In this document: positions 9,742 through 20,326 of the stretch, in pieces | Numbering within the stretch: position 1 is the stretch's first letter | How the letters are laid out: each line of letters begins with the position of its first letter | Source of the DNA: Nostoc sp. UHCC 0926 | Lineage (GTDB): Bacteria; Cyanobacteriota; Cyanobacteriia; Cyanobacteriales; Nostocaceae | DNA length: 64,000 bases | NCBI RefSeq assembly: GCF_028623165.1 | Contig: NZ_CP117768.1 | Location: forward strand, 1-64,000 | Direction of reading: 5' to 3' | Translations under genes and position numbers: made by a program | Notes under the pieces: generated by a model | What the model saw: the letters and a program-made list of their open reading frames with translations, nothing else | Database searches by the model: none | Told to the model about the DNA's origin: nothing

Positions 9742-9951
9742 TCATGAAATATGAGTAGTTATATCTACCTCCTCCAAGGATGGTGGCAACTCAGAAGAAC
9801 TAGCGCTAGTTTCTGGTGTTGAAAGCTTATTGTCTACAATTCCATCCCATGAATAGTTGCAGATTTTAGTCCGAAGCAATGTACCAAACGTCAGGTTAAT
9901 TGCTAGGGCGAAGGAATCGATAAAAATTAGATTTACAAAGCGATCAATCAT
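9742..9951 (-). CDS. Small hypothetical protein (69 aa)
   Basis: Not recognised. The start ATG at 9951 has a GGGGG Shine-Dalgarno-like run six bases upstream (a start ten codons earlier has none). The N-terminal half is hydrophobic (FVNLIFIDSFALAINLTF), possibly one membrane-associated helix. The C-terminus is acidic and Ser/Glu-rich. A strong terminator follows. It lies in the insert between the duplicated helicase/PLD junctions. Confidence 0.5.
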   Translation of the reverse strand: MIDRFVNLIFIDSFALAINLTFGTLLRTKICNYSWDGIVDNKLSTPETSASSSELPPSLEEVDITTHIS

Positions 9952-10140
9952 TAGACCCCCTTGAGCTAAATTAAGCATCAAGTGATATTTACTTTAGACT
10001 ACACATGCCACAATCTCTTTTCCAGAAATGTCTGGTATCTCAATATTTTTCGGTTGAAAGGGAAAGGGGGAATGGCATTGCGGGTAAGGGCAAGAGGAAA
10101 GAACTCAATTATTTATCGCTTTAATCTTAGAAAGAAGTGA

Positions 10141-10224
10141 CGCCAGAGGAGGGACTTTATCTCATCAGCATAACTGCCACCGATGACGCAAGCGGCTAAC
10201 TTCTACCTACACGGGCTAATTTGC
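10141..10224 (-). pseudogene. Fragment of a second deacetylase gene
   Basis: The sequence aligns with two parts of the intact deacetylase gene: 10141-10200 with about 14956-15020 (around the ATCATCAGCATAACC region), and the GCTAATTTGCCTA stretch near 10214-10226 with about 15090-15102. The part between is deleted. Orientation is the same as the intact copy. It is a decayed relic with no coding capacity. Confidence 0.65.
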
Positions 10225-10302
10225 CTAGTATATCGCCTCACTTTCGTCCACCAAATTTTTGAGGTTGTCATCAATTGGTTTAGCAGAAGAGGCGAGAAAC
10301 AT
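10225..10302 (-). pseudogene. Truncated 5' end of a PLD gene
   Basis: It encodes 25 residues, beginning [20 protein letters not shown], nearly identical to the start of the PLD protein ([20 protein letters not shown]), then runs into deacetylase-derived sequence and stops. The ATG overlaps the helicase stop by 23 bp, with GGAGG upstream. This shows the ancestral arrangement: PLD translationally overlapping the helicase. Confidence 0.75.
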
Positions 10303-13300
10303 CTACAAAACCTCCATGAAGACTTACAATATTTGAAACTTCCGAATACATACTTCCGACTTTACCTGATTGATGGGTAAATAAATTATGACAACCCACA
10401 ATTATCAACAGTTCTTGAGCGCGAGAAAATGCAACATTTACCCGTTCTGGTTTCTTAGCAAATCCCACATCTCCTTTATTATTATTGCGAACCATACTCA
10501 CAATTACAACAGGTCGTTCCATACCTTGAAATCTGTCTACTGTACCAGTACGAATTTCTAGAGAGGGGAAAAGTTCAGATTGCAGACGTTCATCAATTTT
10601 TCTTAATTGAGCGCCATAAAACGTAATTACAGCAATTTCTTTTTTAGGTTCACCATTAGCAACTCTAGAAGCCCAAGTACTCTCAAACTGCTGACACAGA
10701 CGTTCAATCCCATCAATTTCTTGAGTATTAAAGTAAGAAGTTCCATTTCGTTGCTCTAAAAACTGATTCTCTATAGGCGTTTTTACCCAGATAAGATGCT
10801 GAGATTCTTGGATAATTTCGCCTGCTAAATGATGTGCGCGTTTTGTATCCGGCTCCAAAATACCAGATTCTAGTTTACCATCATAAAACTGATTGATTGC
10901 TCCCATAATAAATGGGTGCATTCGATACTGTGTGGTTAGCATTTGTTTGATGCTTTCATCAGCAGATTCAAACTGACTTTTAAACAGTGATTCTTCTAAG
11001 AATTGTAGTTCTTCTCGTGTATTGCCAATTGTCTGAGCAACTTCTTCTAAAGTGCTAGTATCAAGCATGGGTGGTAATTGCCGATGATCACCTACCATGA
11101 CTAACTTTTTACCTTTCAAAGCTGGGATTAGTAACTCTGGTGGAGTACACTTACTAACTTCATCAATGATCACAACATCAAAAGATTTGAATTCTTCAGA
11201 AAAACCTCTATTTGCAGCTTGAACACAAGTGATACCAACGACGTTGGCATTATCTAAATATATACGCCTTAAATCGTCGCCATCGCCTTCAGTTGGCTGT
11301 CTGAGTTTTTCGATCCAATCTTGTACAAAATTCTGATATTTATTGAGATAAATTTCGTCTTTTTGAAGTTGCTGTTGCCAAGATTCAAATTTAATATTGA
11401 TGCTGCGTAATAACTCTATATTAAACAAGTCAGCAGCAGAATTTTCTGGCTTAAATTTATCCGGTATTCTTTGCCATTCTGTCAACCACCAATTTCTTTC
11501 TCCTATTAAATTGTCTGATGGCTGTGGTTGTAATTTCTGTTCTATTTCACGGAGGCTAATTTGTAATTTTTGAAGCTGCTGTAGAGAAGTTTTAGTTTCT
11601 TCTTTTAGTTTTAATAAATGCTCGTGTAGAGAATTTTTAATTATCTCCAGCAGAGCAAAAGGTTCTAATGATGAAATCAAGGTTTCAAGCTGACTGATGC
11701 AAGTTCCCCAGAAATTCACTTGATTTGAGAATTCTTGGGGTTGCTCCCAAATATTTGATTGTGTCGCAAGATATTGTTCAGTTAGAATGCGTAATTGAGC
11801 AGGTATATTTTGTTGATTAAGTTCTTGCAAAATATTAATAACTCGTCCAAGTTGCAAATTCGCGTCTTGCTGCGCTTTTTCTACCTCAGCTTGAGTAACG
11901 GATATTTGCTGTTGGCTGATTTCATTTTTCTGAAGTTCATTTAATTGTCGTTGCAGATGCTGAAGCTGTTGTTCCGTTTCCGTCTTTACTTTTAAAACGC
12001 ATTGACGTGCATTTATAAGAATAGTATCTAGTAATTCTTGTGTAATTCTGGTGAGAGTAGAGTCGATATTATTCCATTCCCATGATGCACCATAGGTTTT
12101 TTGCATTCTAATTAAGAAAGCCTGGGTATTCTCAACCAGCAATTTTCGCTGTTTGGGGTTGAGTAGTTGATAATTACTAAACTGTTGATAGGTTTCTTGC
12201 CATTGAGTGCGTAGGCAAAGCCCGCCGGAGGCATCGCTCTTTGATAGCACCATTGGAATCTGACTAAAATTTTGTTGTAAAAAATAGCTAAAATTATGCT
12301 GTTTACCCCGCCTGTCAGTAAAACCTCCGTCTATCTCATAAGCGATCGCTTTTGCCAATAGCTCCCAGTCTGGTAGATTAATATTGTAAATTTTTGGTAC
12401 TATTGGTAATTTTAATGTATTAGCAAACATCAATAAACCTAGCGGCAAGTCTACTAAATTCTCTGTTAGTGGTAAACCTGATTGATGACAATCTTTCAAA
12501 GTTTGATACAGATGAGAAGGTGCTGTAGATTTCCATTCTTTAACTGCTGAGATAATATAATCTATTTCCCGTTTGCGGTTTTCCCATATCTGGATTGTTT
12601 GCTGGATGTTTTGCAGTTTACTAAGATATTGCTGATAATCTGGTTGTAGCTGATTTAACGAGGCAAAATTTTGTTTGACAATCTGCACCAACGCTGCAAC
12701 TTCTGACATGGCTTTAGTTGCATCTTGAGCATAAGTAAAAGCAGTTTTAGATTCAGAAATTTCTCTTACTACAGTTTCACGCAACCAAACTGCTAAACCA
12801 AAAGCACCAATCGCCGGGCGCACAAAGCCAAGTTCATCAGTAGATTTTATGGCTTTACGAACATTTGCTAAAAACTCTTCTACTAAACTGTTACCTTCTG
12901 TATAGGGCTTAAGAAGTGGCAAAAAATCTGTAACTTCTGGAGCTTCCCAGTTAATATTTGGTGCAGTATTTAGGATGTTTTCCAGCCCTGAAATTAGAGA
13001 TTCAACCCCGTTATGTTGTTCTACAGTTTCGTTGTAAGATTTTTCTTGACTTTTAAAGTTTGCCTCTACTTTTAACTTATTTTTATTGAATTTTGTTTGT
13101 TGCTGATTGAATTCTTCCTCGGCTTGGAAGTAGGCTGTGAATCTTTGTGATGATGCCAGTAATTGACTGAAAGTTTGGATATTTTCAAGCCGTTGAGTAA
13201 GATTGTTTTCGCAGTCATTTGCTGTATTTTCTAGCCATCTGCCAATCACTTGGTCTTCTAGAAATGGCTGTCCTTCCTCCCCAACTTTTTCGGCTCTACC

Positions 13301-14779
13301 CTTGCGTACAGCCCGAATCACTGGGTTGTGAACTAATCTACTCAGGGCGTTATCTACTGCTAAATTGGCTTGAGACGCGATTAAGGTACGTCCACCACGA
13401 AGGGCAATTTGATAGCAAATCTCGGCAATTACAGTAGTTTTACCAGTACCTGGTGGCCCTTGGATGAGAACAAGATCCTTAGCGGCTAGTACCTTTTCTA
13501 CTGCTGCTTTCTGACCAGGATTAGCAGAAGATAATAACAAATCTTGTGGTTGAAGTTCGATAGTTGTTTTGATTTGTCTAGCCTGGGAAGCATCGAATAA
13601 AAAGTTGCCCAAGTAGGGATTTTGGGTGTAACCATTATTCAAATCATCTAAAGCTTTTTTCTTGCGCTGAATCTGCTGAATATCACCAACTGCCTCGAAA
13701 CATAAAAATCCCGTAGCTGGCAATTTATAGCGCTCTGCTGCCATATATTCAGCTAAGTCGCGTTCTAATCTGAGGCTGATAATACAACGGTTGGGATCAA
13801 CTTCTTCAACAGTCCCTAATTGCCGACCGCTAATCCAATTTTTTCCGACAGGAGCAGTTTCAAAAAGTTTCAAATCTTCGTTTTTTGTGCGTCTTGCTCT
13901 TTCCCAAAAATTCTCTGTGTCCAGGGAATTTTGATAAAAACCGTCAAGGGTGGCTGAAGATACATCAATTTCAAAAGTAATCCGCCTTTTGAAGTTATAG
14001 TTGTGACTTACGTAACGCACACAAAATTGACGTGCTTTAGCGATTTTTTCCTCAATCTGCAAAAATGCTTTCCAAGTTTTAAGCTGATCTTCTGTAGGCA
14101 CATGGTCGCCACAAGCTGGTGCAGCTGCTATGCGTGCCAATGTGGCCGGCGGAATGTCGAGATGATGCTGATGATTCGGTAGCAAACGCAAGCGACAAGG
14201 TACAGCATAGCTATCGGCGTGTCCCCGTGAGGGTTGTAACAATTGAGCCGACAGTATCTTTAAACCGCCGTGTCCATCTTTTTGTACAGCCGCTCTGAAT
14301 CCTAAAGTTTTTCTGAGCTTCTCAAGTCTTGCAGGTAATTGAAAATCATCGGAGTCTGTTGCTATTGTCAAATCCCAAATTTCTTCTCTTGGCTCTTTCG
14401 CTGCGCCCTTGCGACGTACATAAAATAGACAAGGCTTTTTACCCACACATTCCAACATTAACTCATTGGCGCGATCGCGCCGCTCCCTAAATTCGGGATA
14501 TGATTTAAGGGCAGTTTCACCTTCAAGATGGCGGATGAAACTATCAATTGCTGAAGCTATGAACATATAGCCCCAATCTTCAGAATTCGTTTTAATTTTC
14601 GAGGATTTTGCTGTTAGTTTATTTACCGCAACACGAATGCGTTCTACCTCGGATTCTGAGATTGTACTGGTATGGCTTTTGACTACAATTTTGAGCTTTT
14701 CACAAATTGCTAATAGCTTCTTGCTATCCAAATTCAATTCTTTTGCTAGTTCGTAGATTCTGAGTTTGACTTTGTTCAT
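10280..14779 (-). CDS. Large SF1 (Upf1/DNA2-like) helicase with N-terminal IF2_N-like domain (1499 aa)
   Basis: Predicted nucleic-acid-dependent ATPase/helicase. Residues 1-55 resemble the IF2_N domain of translation factor IF-2 ([19 protein letters not shown]). Motif [10 protein letters not shown] is near 440, and motif [10 protein letters not shown] near 1205, followed by [15 protein letters not shown] is near 1283, DRFQGMER and [12 protein letters not shown] near the C-terminus. About 760 residues separate motifs I and II, largely Gln/Glu/Leu-rich and probably coiled coil, which is unusually long. Residues about 847-857 ([10 protein letters not shown]) are encoded by a Nostoc dispersed repeat at 12209-12238. 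The last codons overlap a truncated PLD start. Together with the PLD nuclease it resembles Mokosh-type defence pairs; that is inference. Confidence 0.9.
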   Translation of the reverse strand: MNKVKLRIYELAKELNLDSKKLLAICEKLKIVVKSHTSTISESEVERIRVAVNKLTAKSSKIKTNSEDWGYMFIASAIDSFIRHLEGETALKSYPEFRERRDRANELMLECVGKKPCLFYVRRKGAAKEPREEIWDLTIATDSDDFQLPARLEKLRKTLGFRAAVQKDGHGGLKILSAQLLQPSRGHADSYAVPCRLRLLPNHQHHLDIPPATLARIAAAPACGDHVPTEDQLKTWKAFLQIEEKIAKARQFCVRYVSHNYNFKRRITFEIDVSSATLDGFYQNSLDTENFWERARRTKNEDLKLFETAPVGKNWISGRQLGTVEEVDPNRCIISLRLERDLAEYMAAERYKLPATGFLCFEAVGDIQQIQRKKKALDDLNNGYTQNPYLGNFLFDASQARQIKTTIELQPQDLLLSSANPGQKAAVEKVLAAKDLVLIQGPPGTGKTTVIAEICYQIALRGGRTLIASQANLAVDNALSRLVHNPVIRAVRKGRAEKVGEEGQPFLEDQVIGRWLENTANDCENNLTQRLENIQTFSQLLASSQRFTAYFQAEEEFNQQQTKFNKNKLKVEANFKSQEKSYNETVEQHNGVESLISGLENILNTAPNINWEAPEVTDFLPLLKPYTEGNSLVEEFLANVRKAIKSTDELGFVRPAIGAFGLAVWLRETVVREISESKTAFTYAQDATKAMSEVAALVQIVKQNFASLNQLQPDYQQYLSKLQNIQQTIQIWENRKREIDYIISAVKEWKSTAPSHLYQTLKDCHQSGLPLTENLVDLPLGLLMFANTLKLPIVPKIYNINLPDWELLAKAIAYEIDGGFTDRRGKQHNFSYFLQQNFSQIPMVLSKSDASGGLCLRTQWQETYQQFSNYQLLNPKQRKLLVENTQAFLIRMQKTYGASWEWNNIDSTLTRITQELLDTILINARQCVLKVKTETEQQLQHLQRQLNELQKNEISQQQISVTQAEVEKAQQDANLQLGRVINILQELNQQNIPAQLRILTEQYLATQSNIWEQPQEFSNQVNFWGTCISQLETLISSLEPFALLEIIKNSLHEHLLKLKEETKTSLQQLQKLQISLREIEQKLQPQPSDNLIGERNWWLTEWQRIPDKFKPENSAADLFNIELLRSINIKFESWQQQLQKDEIYLNKYQNFVQDWIEKLRQPTEGDGDDLRRIYLDNANVVGITCVQAANRGFSEEFKSFDVVIIDEVSKCTPPELLIPALKGKKLVMVGDHRQLPPMLDTSTLEEVAQTIGNTREELQFLEESLFKSQFESADESIKQMLTTQYRMHPFIMGAINQFYDGKLESGILEPDTKRAHHLAGEIIQESQHLIWVKTPIENQFLEQRNGTSYFNTQEIDGIERLCQQFESTWASRVANGEPKKEIAVITFYGAQLRKIDERLQSELFPSLEIRTGTVDRFQGMERPVVIVSMVRNNNKGDVGFAKKPERVNVAFSRAQELLIIVGCHNLFTHQSGKVGSMYSEVSNIVSLHGGFVDVSRLFC
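12209..12238. repeat. Dispersed repeat inside the helicase coding region
   Basis: A 30-bp GC-rich stretch (GCGTAGGCAAAGCCCGCC and on to GCATCGCT) of the type that lies between Nostoc genes is here in frame within AT-rich helicase sequence. Confidence 0.6.
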
Positions 14780-14828
14780 CCAGTACTGCCTTTGCCGACA
14801 AAGTTTTTCTATTTAGGAAAATAAAACC

Positions 14829-14855
14829 ACAGATGAACACAGATAATTCATCTGT
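14829..14855 (-). terminator. Small inverted repeat between deacetylase and helicase
   Basis: ACAGATGAA (14829-14837) pairs with TTCATCTGT (14847-14855), loop 9 nt, with no clear T-run. It may be an attenuating hairpin, or chance. Confidence 0.3.
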
Positions 14856-14900
14856 TGTTCCAAATAATAAATTAGGATTTTTGTAATAAGTAATGTTGCA

Positions 14901-15818
14901 TCAAAGTTTGTACTGCTGATAAACTTCACTAGCAGCCCGATGCAGCAGGGAATGCCGCCAGACTAAAGATTTCATATCATCAGCATAACCGCCGCCAATG
15001 ACGCAGGCGACAGGATAACCGCTACTTATACAGGTACTTAAAACCTGCATTTCTCGGCGAAAAATGCCAGCATCGGTTAAAGCTAATTTGCCTAAACGAT
15101 CGCCTATATGAGGATCAACACCTGCATCATAAAATACTAAATCTGGCTTGACTTTAGACAATAAATCTGCTAAATAATTCGCCAAAGTTTGTAAATAAGC
15201 GTCATCCTCCATTCCCACCGGCAAAGGAACATCCAAATCGCTGTTTTGTTTAGTACCGGGGAAATTGACTTCGCAGTGCATGGAGAAAGTAAAAACGCTG
15301 TCGTCGTCTTGGAAGATAAAAGCGGTGCCGTCTCCTTGATGGACATCCAAATCTACAATCAGGATTTTGTGGACAAGTCCGAGTTTTTGTAAAACGCGGC
15401 AAGCGATCGCTAAATCGTTGAAAATACAAAAACCAGATCCATAACTGGGAAAGGCATGATGAGTGCCACCAGCCGTATTACAAGCTAAACCCTGACTTAG
15501 TGCCAGTTTAGCAGTGAGTATCGTACCACCTACCGCTACACAGGTACGATTTGCCAGTGCTGGACTCCAAGGCAAACCAATGCGACGCTGTGCTTTGGCA
15601 TCTAGGGTTCCCTCACAGTAAGCTTGAACGTAGCTTGGAGTGTGGACTAACTCTATCAACTCTAGCAGCGGACGTTCGGGGGTGTGAAATTGTTCTTGAT
15701 TAGCTACACCATCAGCTAACAGTAATTCGTAGAGTTGTCGGAACTTAGACATCGGGAAGCGATGTCCTTCAGGTAGGGGAGCAATGTAATCTGGGTGGTA
15801 AATAATTGGCAAGTCCAT
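14901..15818 (-). CDS. HDAC-family deacetylase (class IV / AcuC-like)
   Basis: 305-aa zinc-dependent deacetylase fold, acting on acetylated lysine or small acetyl-amines. Visible motifs are GGTHHAF (catalytic His pair near residue 120), VDLDVHQGDGT (zinc Asp and His near 157), YDAGVDPH (third zinc Asp), and a C-terminal GGGYADD. The length and the plain domain fit the HDAC11-like bacterial class. A frame open to a TTG 11 codons upstream is rejected in favour of ATG at 15818. It lies 121 bp upstream of the helicase on the same strand, and a relic of a second copy at 10141 shows that the two genes once duplicated together. Confidence 0.9.
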   Translation of the reverse strand: MDLPIIYHPDYIAPLPEGHRFPMSKFRQLYELLLADGVANQEQFHTPERPLLELIELVHTPSYVQAYCEGTLDAKAQRRIGLPWSPALANRTCVAVGGTILTAKLALSQGLACNTAGGTHHAFPSYGSGFCIFNDLAIACRVLQKLGLVHKILIVDLDVHQGDGTAFIFQDDDSVFTFSMHCEVNFPGTKQNSDLDVPLPVGMEDDAYLQTLANYLADLLSKVKPDLVFYDAGVDPHIGDRLGKLALTDAGIFRREMQVLSTCISSGYPVACVIGGGYADDMKSLVWRHSLLHRAASEVYQQYKL

Positions 15819-15929
15819 AATCCAGAAAATCTCAAGCAGGTAATCCGACAACTAACAAGGTAAAATTTAGCCATAATTGCAGCTACAATGCTGTTCTCCT
15901 AAATGTAAAATTCAAAATTTAAAATTTAT

Positions 15930-16955
15930 ATGATGGAATGGATTACGCCGATATGGTTTATTCTAGCTGGCTTTATAGCTGGAATAATTGGTGAAAAAGT
16001 TATCTTTAAAAAACTGGAAACGTTGGTTACTAATAAACGAATTGCCGGGAGTAAAATTATATTTCGCTCTCTGCACCGGATGACTTTTATTTGGTTTGTC
16101 ATCGCCGGTTTTTTTTGGGCAATTCTCAGCGCCCCCCTCAAGCCAGATATTGCCATCGTCCTGCAAAAAATTCTGACGATCGCATTGCTGTTTTCAGTAA
16201 CCCTAGTCTTAGCCAGATTGACTGCCGGTTTTGTTAATTTATTTATTCGCAGAGCAGAAGGGGTTCCCACATCACTAATTTCTAATCTTGCTAAGGCTAC
16301 TGTTTTCGTTTTGGGAACATTAATTATATTGCAAACAGTGGGTGTTCAAATTACACCGATAATCACAACTTTAGGTATTGGTGGTATAGCAGTTGGTTTG
16401 GCACTTCAAGACACACTTGCAAATTTATTTTCTGGGTTTTACTTAATTATTTCTAAGCAAGTTAGAACCGGAGACTATGTAAAATTAGATGCTGGACATG
16501 AAGGATATGTCATAGATATTTCTTGGCGGAATACGACAATTAAAGAAATGTCAAATAATGTAGTCATTGTTCCTAATTCTAAGTTGTCTACTGCAATTTT
16601 CACCAACTATCATTTACCTGCAAAGGAAATTACTTTAACAATGGATGTGGGTGTAAGTTATGATAGCGATTTGGAAGAAGTTGAAAAAGTGACTGTAGAA
16701 GTTGCCAAAGAAGTCATGCAAGAAATTGCACCGGAATTAAAAGAAAGTGAACCATATATCAGATTTCATACTTTTAATGATTTTAGTATAGATTTTACGC
16801 TTTATATGCGGGTAAGTGAATACTTTGATCAGCGGATTGGTAAACATCTATTTGTCAAAAAATTACACAAACGCTATCAGCAAGCAGGAATTCAAATTCC
16901 TTTTCCGATTAGAAAAGTGTATATGCAAGATAATTCAGCTAGAGAACGCAATTAG
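15930..16955 (+). CDS. MscS-type small-conductance mechanosensitive channel
   Basis: 341-aa inner-membrane protein that opens under membrane tension to release solutes. It has four hydrophobic N-terminal helices (about 5-22, 50-68, 80-100, 125-150). The pore helix region is TTLGIGGIAVGLALQDTLAN, near 146-165, and is followed by the beta-domain (GDYVKLDAGHEGYV, then VPNSKLSTAIFTNY) and the C-terminal alpha/beta vestibule. The ATG ATG start follows an AT-rich leader without a strong ribosome site. It is divergent from the deacetylase gene. Confidence 0.92.
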   Translation: MMEWITPIWFILAGFIAGIIGEKVIFKKLETLVTNKRIAGSKIIFRSLHRMTFIWFVIAGFFWAILSAPLKPDIAIVLQKILTIALLFSVTLVLARLTAGFVNLFIRRAEGVPTSLISNLAKATVFVLGTLIILQTVGVQITPIITTLGIGGIAVGLALQDTLANLFSGFYLIISKQVRTGDYVKLDAGHEGYVIDISWRNTTIKEMSNNVVIVPNSKLSTAIFTNYHLPAKEITLTMDVGVSYDSDLEEVEKVTVEVAKEVMQEIAPELKESEPYIRFHTFNDFSIDFTLYMRVSEYFDQRIGKHLFVKKLHKRYQQAGIQIPFPIRKVYMQDNSARERN

Positions 16956-17092
16956 CCCTGGCGACTATAAGTCCCAGCTAGAAGAGACTTTACCTGCCTT
17001 TGCAGGTTAGCAAACTCTTGATTTTCGTTAGTCTGCGTAGGTGGACTACGTTTATATAGCCACAATTTCTAATCGCTAGGGCTAGCTGCAAC

Positions 17093-17872
17093 TTAGATTG
17101 CTAATGCTCGCTTTTCTAAGTGTAGTTCAAAGCGATCGCCTGGTTTCGGTTCAAGTACCTGCGTCGAAAGATTGTTTTTCTCTACTAACGAACGAAATTC
17201 CTCAGCATTTCCTTTAGTCTGAATGAATTTCATCAGCAATCCCGCAAACGCCACATCTCCTCCAGCCGCTGTAGATAATATTACTTGAGGTTTTAACGAC
17301 TTTACTACTTCTAAAGCACTATTTTGTCCTTTAATAATCGGCCCAAGCAAAGGTAGCGTCATGTCTACAAACGGTGTAATCACTACATCGATAGGTGCAG
17401 CCTGCTTAAGTTGCGGTGAATGATACCCGTGAGGCTCGTAGTATACAGTTAAACCACTCTCCAATTCTTTGAGGAGATAACTATTTTCCACCAGAGTCGG
17501 GCCAATTGGAGAGCCGGGGAAAGCTTTGATTTCAACTTGATTATTTAAAGTGAAAGTTTCACCATGAGCCAATACTGTTACCTGGGTATAACCTAACTGC
17601 TGTACTACCTTGGCTGCATTGGGAGAAGCTACAACCTTGATGTTGTGATCCAGCAGCTTGAGTGTTGGTGGGTGAGTATGGTCTTCTAAACCCTGAGACA
17701 GCAGGATCAGATCAATATTATCTGGTATCGGGCGCTCTTGCGATCGCGAACCTTTAAATAGCCAATCCAAATTGCTAAAAATTAAGGAACCAACCAGCCA
17801 AGGGTCAATCAGTATCCGTTTTCCGCCGATTTCTAGCAGCCAAGAGTTGCTGTCTAACCAAGTTAAGAACAT
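17093..17872 (-). CDS. MBL-fold metal-dependent hydrolase-like protein
   Basis: 259-aa beta-lactamase-fold protein of the UlaG-like group common in cyanobacteria. It begins FLTWLDSNSWLLEIGGKRIL, then DPWLVGS. The usual HxHxDH metal motif is degenerate (SQGLEDHTHPPT), so metal binding may be partial. Later GPIIKGQ and STAAGGDV stretches match the family core. The ATG at residue 13 of a longer frame is used because the family fold begins there. The specific substrate is unknown. Confidence 0.78.
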   Translation of the reverse strand: MFLTWLDSNSWLLEIGGKRILIDPWLVGSLIFSNLDWLFKGSRSQERPIPDNIDLILLSQGLEDHTHPPTLKLLDHNIKVVASPNAAKVVQQLGYTQVTVLAHGETFTLNNQVEIKAFPGSPIGPTLVENSYLLKELESGLTVYYEPHGYHSPQLKQAAPIDVVITPFVDMTLPLLGPIIKGQNSALEVVKSLKPQVILSTAAGGDVAFAGLLMKFIQTKGNAEEFRSLVEKNNLSTQVLEPKPGDRFELHLEKRALAI

Positions 17873-18025
17873 AAAATTTGTGAAGATAACGCCTATCTTC
17901 ATTATCAACTGGTCACAGGGAGGAGGAACACCGCTTTGGCAACGGGTTCAAAAATAACATTTTGTTCAGTCTTCTTTAAGGTCAGGGAACATTAATATTA
18001 AAGAAATACTTTATGAATCTTATTA

Positions 18026-18919
18026 ATGACTGTAACTACACAGCAGTTTGCAAGCCAAGATGCCTTTGAAAAACTCATTTGGAATTGGCAGGGCTACAAA
18101 ATTCAGTACACTGTCATGGGTACAGGACGCCCTTTGGTACTGGTTCACGGCTTTGGTGCTTCCATTGGACACTGGCGCAAAAATATCCCAGTTTTAGCGA
18201 ATGCTGGCTACCAGGTGTTTGCTTTGGATCTTTTGGGTTTTGGTGGTTCCGATAAAGCGCCCATTGATTACACTGTAGAGGTTTGGGTGGAACTGCTGAA
18301 AGATTTCTGCACAGCACATATACACGAACCTGCTGTATTTATTGGCAACTCTATCGGCGCACTTTTGAGCTTGATTGTACTGGTAGAACATCCAGAAATT
18401 GCTGCTGGTGGTATTTTAATTAACTCTGCGGGTGGGTTGAGTCATCGTCCCCACGAATTGAACCCGCCACTACAGATGGTGATGGCAGCTTTTAATCGGT
18501 TTGTGCGATCGCCTATTACAGGTAAATTTGTCTATAACCGCATCCGTCAAAAAGCCCAAATTCGCCGTACCCTCTACCAAGTTTACCGGAACCGTGAAGC
18601 CGTCACCGATGAATTAGTCGATTTACTTTATACTCCCTCTTGCGACCCTGGAGCGCAACAAGTCTTCGCCTCTATTCTCACAGCCCCTCCTGGTCCAAGT
18701 CCAGAGGAACTTTTGCCCAAAGTGGAACGTCCTTTATTAGTGATTTGGGGTGCTGATGATCCTTGGACACCAATTACCGGGGCTAAGATTTACGAAAAGG
18801 CGCGGGAAAATGGCAAAGAAATCAAAATTGTTCCCATTCCCAATGCCGGTCATTGTCCCCACGATGAGGTTCCAGATGTTGTTAATGCCCAAATTATCGA
18901 TTGGCTAGCGCAAAGGTGA
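18026..18919 (+). CDS. Alpha/beta-fold hydrolase
   Basis: 297 aa. The oxyanion region is LVHGFGASIGHW near 39-50. The nucleophile elbow GNSIGA has the Ser near 117, the acid is in WGADDPW near 251, and the catalytic His is in NAGHCPHDE near 277. It resembles the pheophytinase-like plastid and cyanobacterial group, but a role in chlorophyll breakdown cannot be claimed from sequence alone. It is divergent from the MBL gene, about 150 bp apart. Confidence 0.87.
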   Translation: MTVTTQQFASQDAFEKLIWNWQGYKIQYTVMGTGRPLVLVHGFGASIGHWRKNIPVLANAGYQVFALDLLGFGGSDKAPIDYTVEVWVELLKDFCTAHIHEPAVFIGNSIGALLSLIVLVEHPEIAAGGILINSAGGLSHRPHELNPPLQMVMAAFNRFVRSPITGKFVYNRIRQKAQIRRTLYQVYRNREAVTDELVDLLYTPSCDPGAQQVFASILTAPPGPSPEELLPKVERPLLVIWGADDPWTPITGAKIYEKARENGKEIKIVPIPNAGHCPHDEVPDVVNAQIIDWLAQR

Positions 18920-18964
18920 TAATTTCGCGCCAAGACGCAAAGACGAAAGTAGACTGACCATTGA

Positions 18965-18997
18965 GGACACTTGTGTGTGACATTGAGCCAAGTGTCC
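18965..18997 (+). terminator. Inverted repeat after the hydrolase gene
   Basis: GGACACTTG and CAAGTGTCC form a 9-bp stem with a 15-nt loop 46 bp after the stop codon. There is no T-tract, so termination is uncertain. Confidence 0.35.
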
Positions 18998-19118
18998 GTC
19001 ACCAAGAATAACTTTGTGCCTATCTATCTTGGTGCGTGCAAGAATACGGCTAACAATCTGGGTGAGTCCCTCTTATTTTTTATTGTACCTTGACAAAATC
19101 AAACTCATGTGAAGTGGA

Positions 19119-20177
19119 ATGGAGCTTGATATGCACAATGGATATAAAGGGATAATTCCCTTAAATCACCATCCAGATTTTTCCGAACTTGGCTATCAAG
19201 TTATCACCGAACTAGGACGCAATAGAGAAGGGGGACGCATTACTTATCTAGCTAATGTCCTCAACTCTAATCAACAGGTGGTGATTAAAGAGTTTTGTTT
19301 TGCTCGTGCAGGTGCTGATTTGTCAGGAGTGAAAGCCTATGAGCGCGAAATTGAAATCTTGCAACAACTGAATCATTCCCGCATCCCTCACTATGTAGAT
19401 TGCTTTGAAATGCCAGGGGTTTTTTATCTGGTGCAGGAATACAAAAATGCCCCATCCTTGGGATTAAGACGCAGCTTTCATCCTGAAGAAATTAAGCAAA
19501 TTGCTCTGTCAATCTTAGAAATTTTGGTTTATTTGCAAAAGCAAGTTCCGTCAATTATCCATCGAGATATTAAGCCAGAGAATATTTTGGTTGATGAACA
19601 ACTAAATGCTTACTTGGTTGATTTTGGTTTAGCTAGGATACAGGGTGCAAAAATAGCTCTTAGTAGCTTTGTAGCAGGAACCCCAGGTTTTATGCCACCA
19701 GAGGAACAGTTTGGTGATTCCCTGACTGAGGCATCAGATTTATATAGTTTAGGAGCAACACTAATTTGCTTACTTACTAATACCCGTTCTGTTGAGATTG
19801 GGAAATTAATTGATGATAACTATCGCTTTAATTTCCAGAAATTAGTTCCTCAAATCAGTCCGCGTTTTCAGTCGTGGTTGATCAAAATGGTGCAACCAAA
19901 CCGGAAACGTCGCTATGCTAATGCGGCTGTTGCTTTGAAAGTACTCAAGCCCATTGAAGTTGTTGGTACTGCCACTGGGATAGATACTTTAGTCAGTATA
20001 ATCAAACCTAAAAAACGAGCTACAGTGCTGGGACTAGCCACTGTTGTTACACTAACTGCACTGGAGGCAACTTTGATGAGTTGTCAGTCTACTGATCCGG
20101 TTAGGGAATTATTGGAAGCTAGGGAATGTCAAAGTTTTTATGTAAACGCAAGTTGCCAAGAAAATACTGGACATTAA
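19119..20177 (+). CDS. Serine/threonine protein kinase with C-terminal membrane segment
   Basis: 352-aa Hanks-type kinase. The N-lobe Lys is in VVIKEF. The catalytic loop is HRDIKPEN near 148-155, and the Mg motif DFGLA near 168. An activation segment ending in GTPGFMPPEE follows. A hydrophobic stretch near 305-325 ends in ATLMSC and leaves a short Cys-containing tail, so the kinase domain is likely cytoplasmic and tethered to the membrane. An internal ATG at codon 5 could also be the start. The target is unknown. It sits just upstream of the large adhesin gene. Confidence 0.9.
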   Translation: MELDMHNGYKGIIPLNHHPDFSELGYQVITELGRNREGGRITYLANVLNSNQQVVIKEFCFARAGADLSGVKAYEREIEILQQLNHSRIPHYVDCFEMPGVFYLVQEYKNAPSLGLRRSFHPEEIKQIALSILEILVYLQKQVPSIIHRDIKPENILVDEQLNAYLVDFGLARIQGAKIALSSFVAGTPGFMPPEEQFGDSLTEASDLYSLGATLICLLTNTRSVEIGKLIDDNYRFNFQKLVPQISPRFQSWLIKMVQPNRKRRYANAAVALKVLKPIEVVGTATGIDTLVSIIKPKKRATVLGLATVVTLTALEATLMSCQSTDPVRELLEARECQSFYVNASCQENTGH

Positions 20178-20326
20178 GATTAGTTAGGTTGCATCTGGCT
20201 AAGGATTACAGCAGTTTTCAATTGAATAGACTCGCAAGAGTGAATGAAGCGATCGCCACAAAACAATATATCTCAAAGCAGATGTAGTCATGTATAATAA
20301 CCACTTCTATATCAGCAAATTTATTT

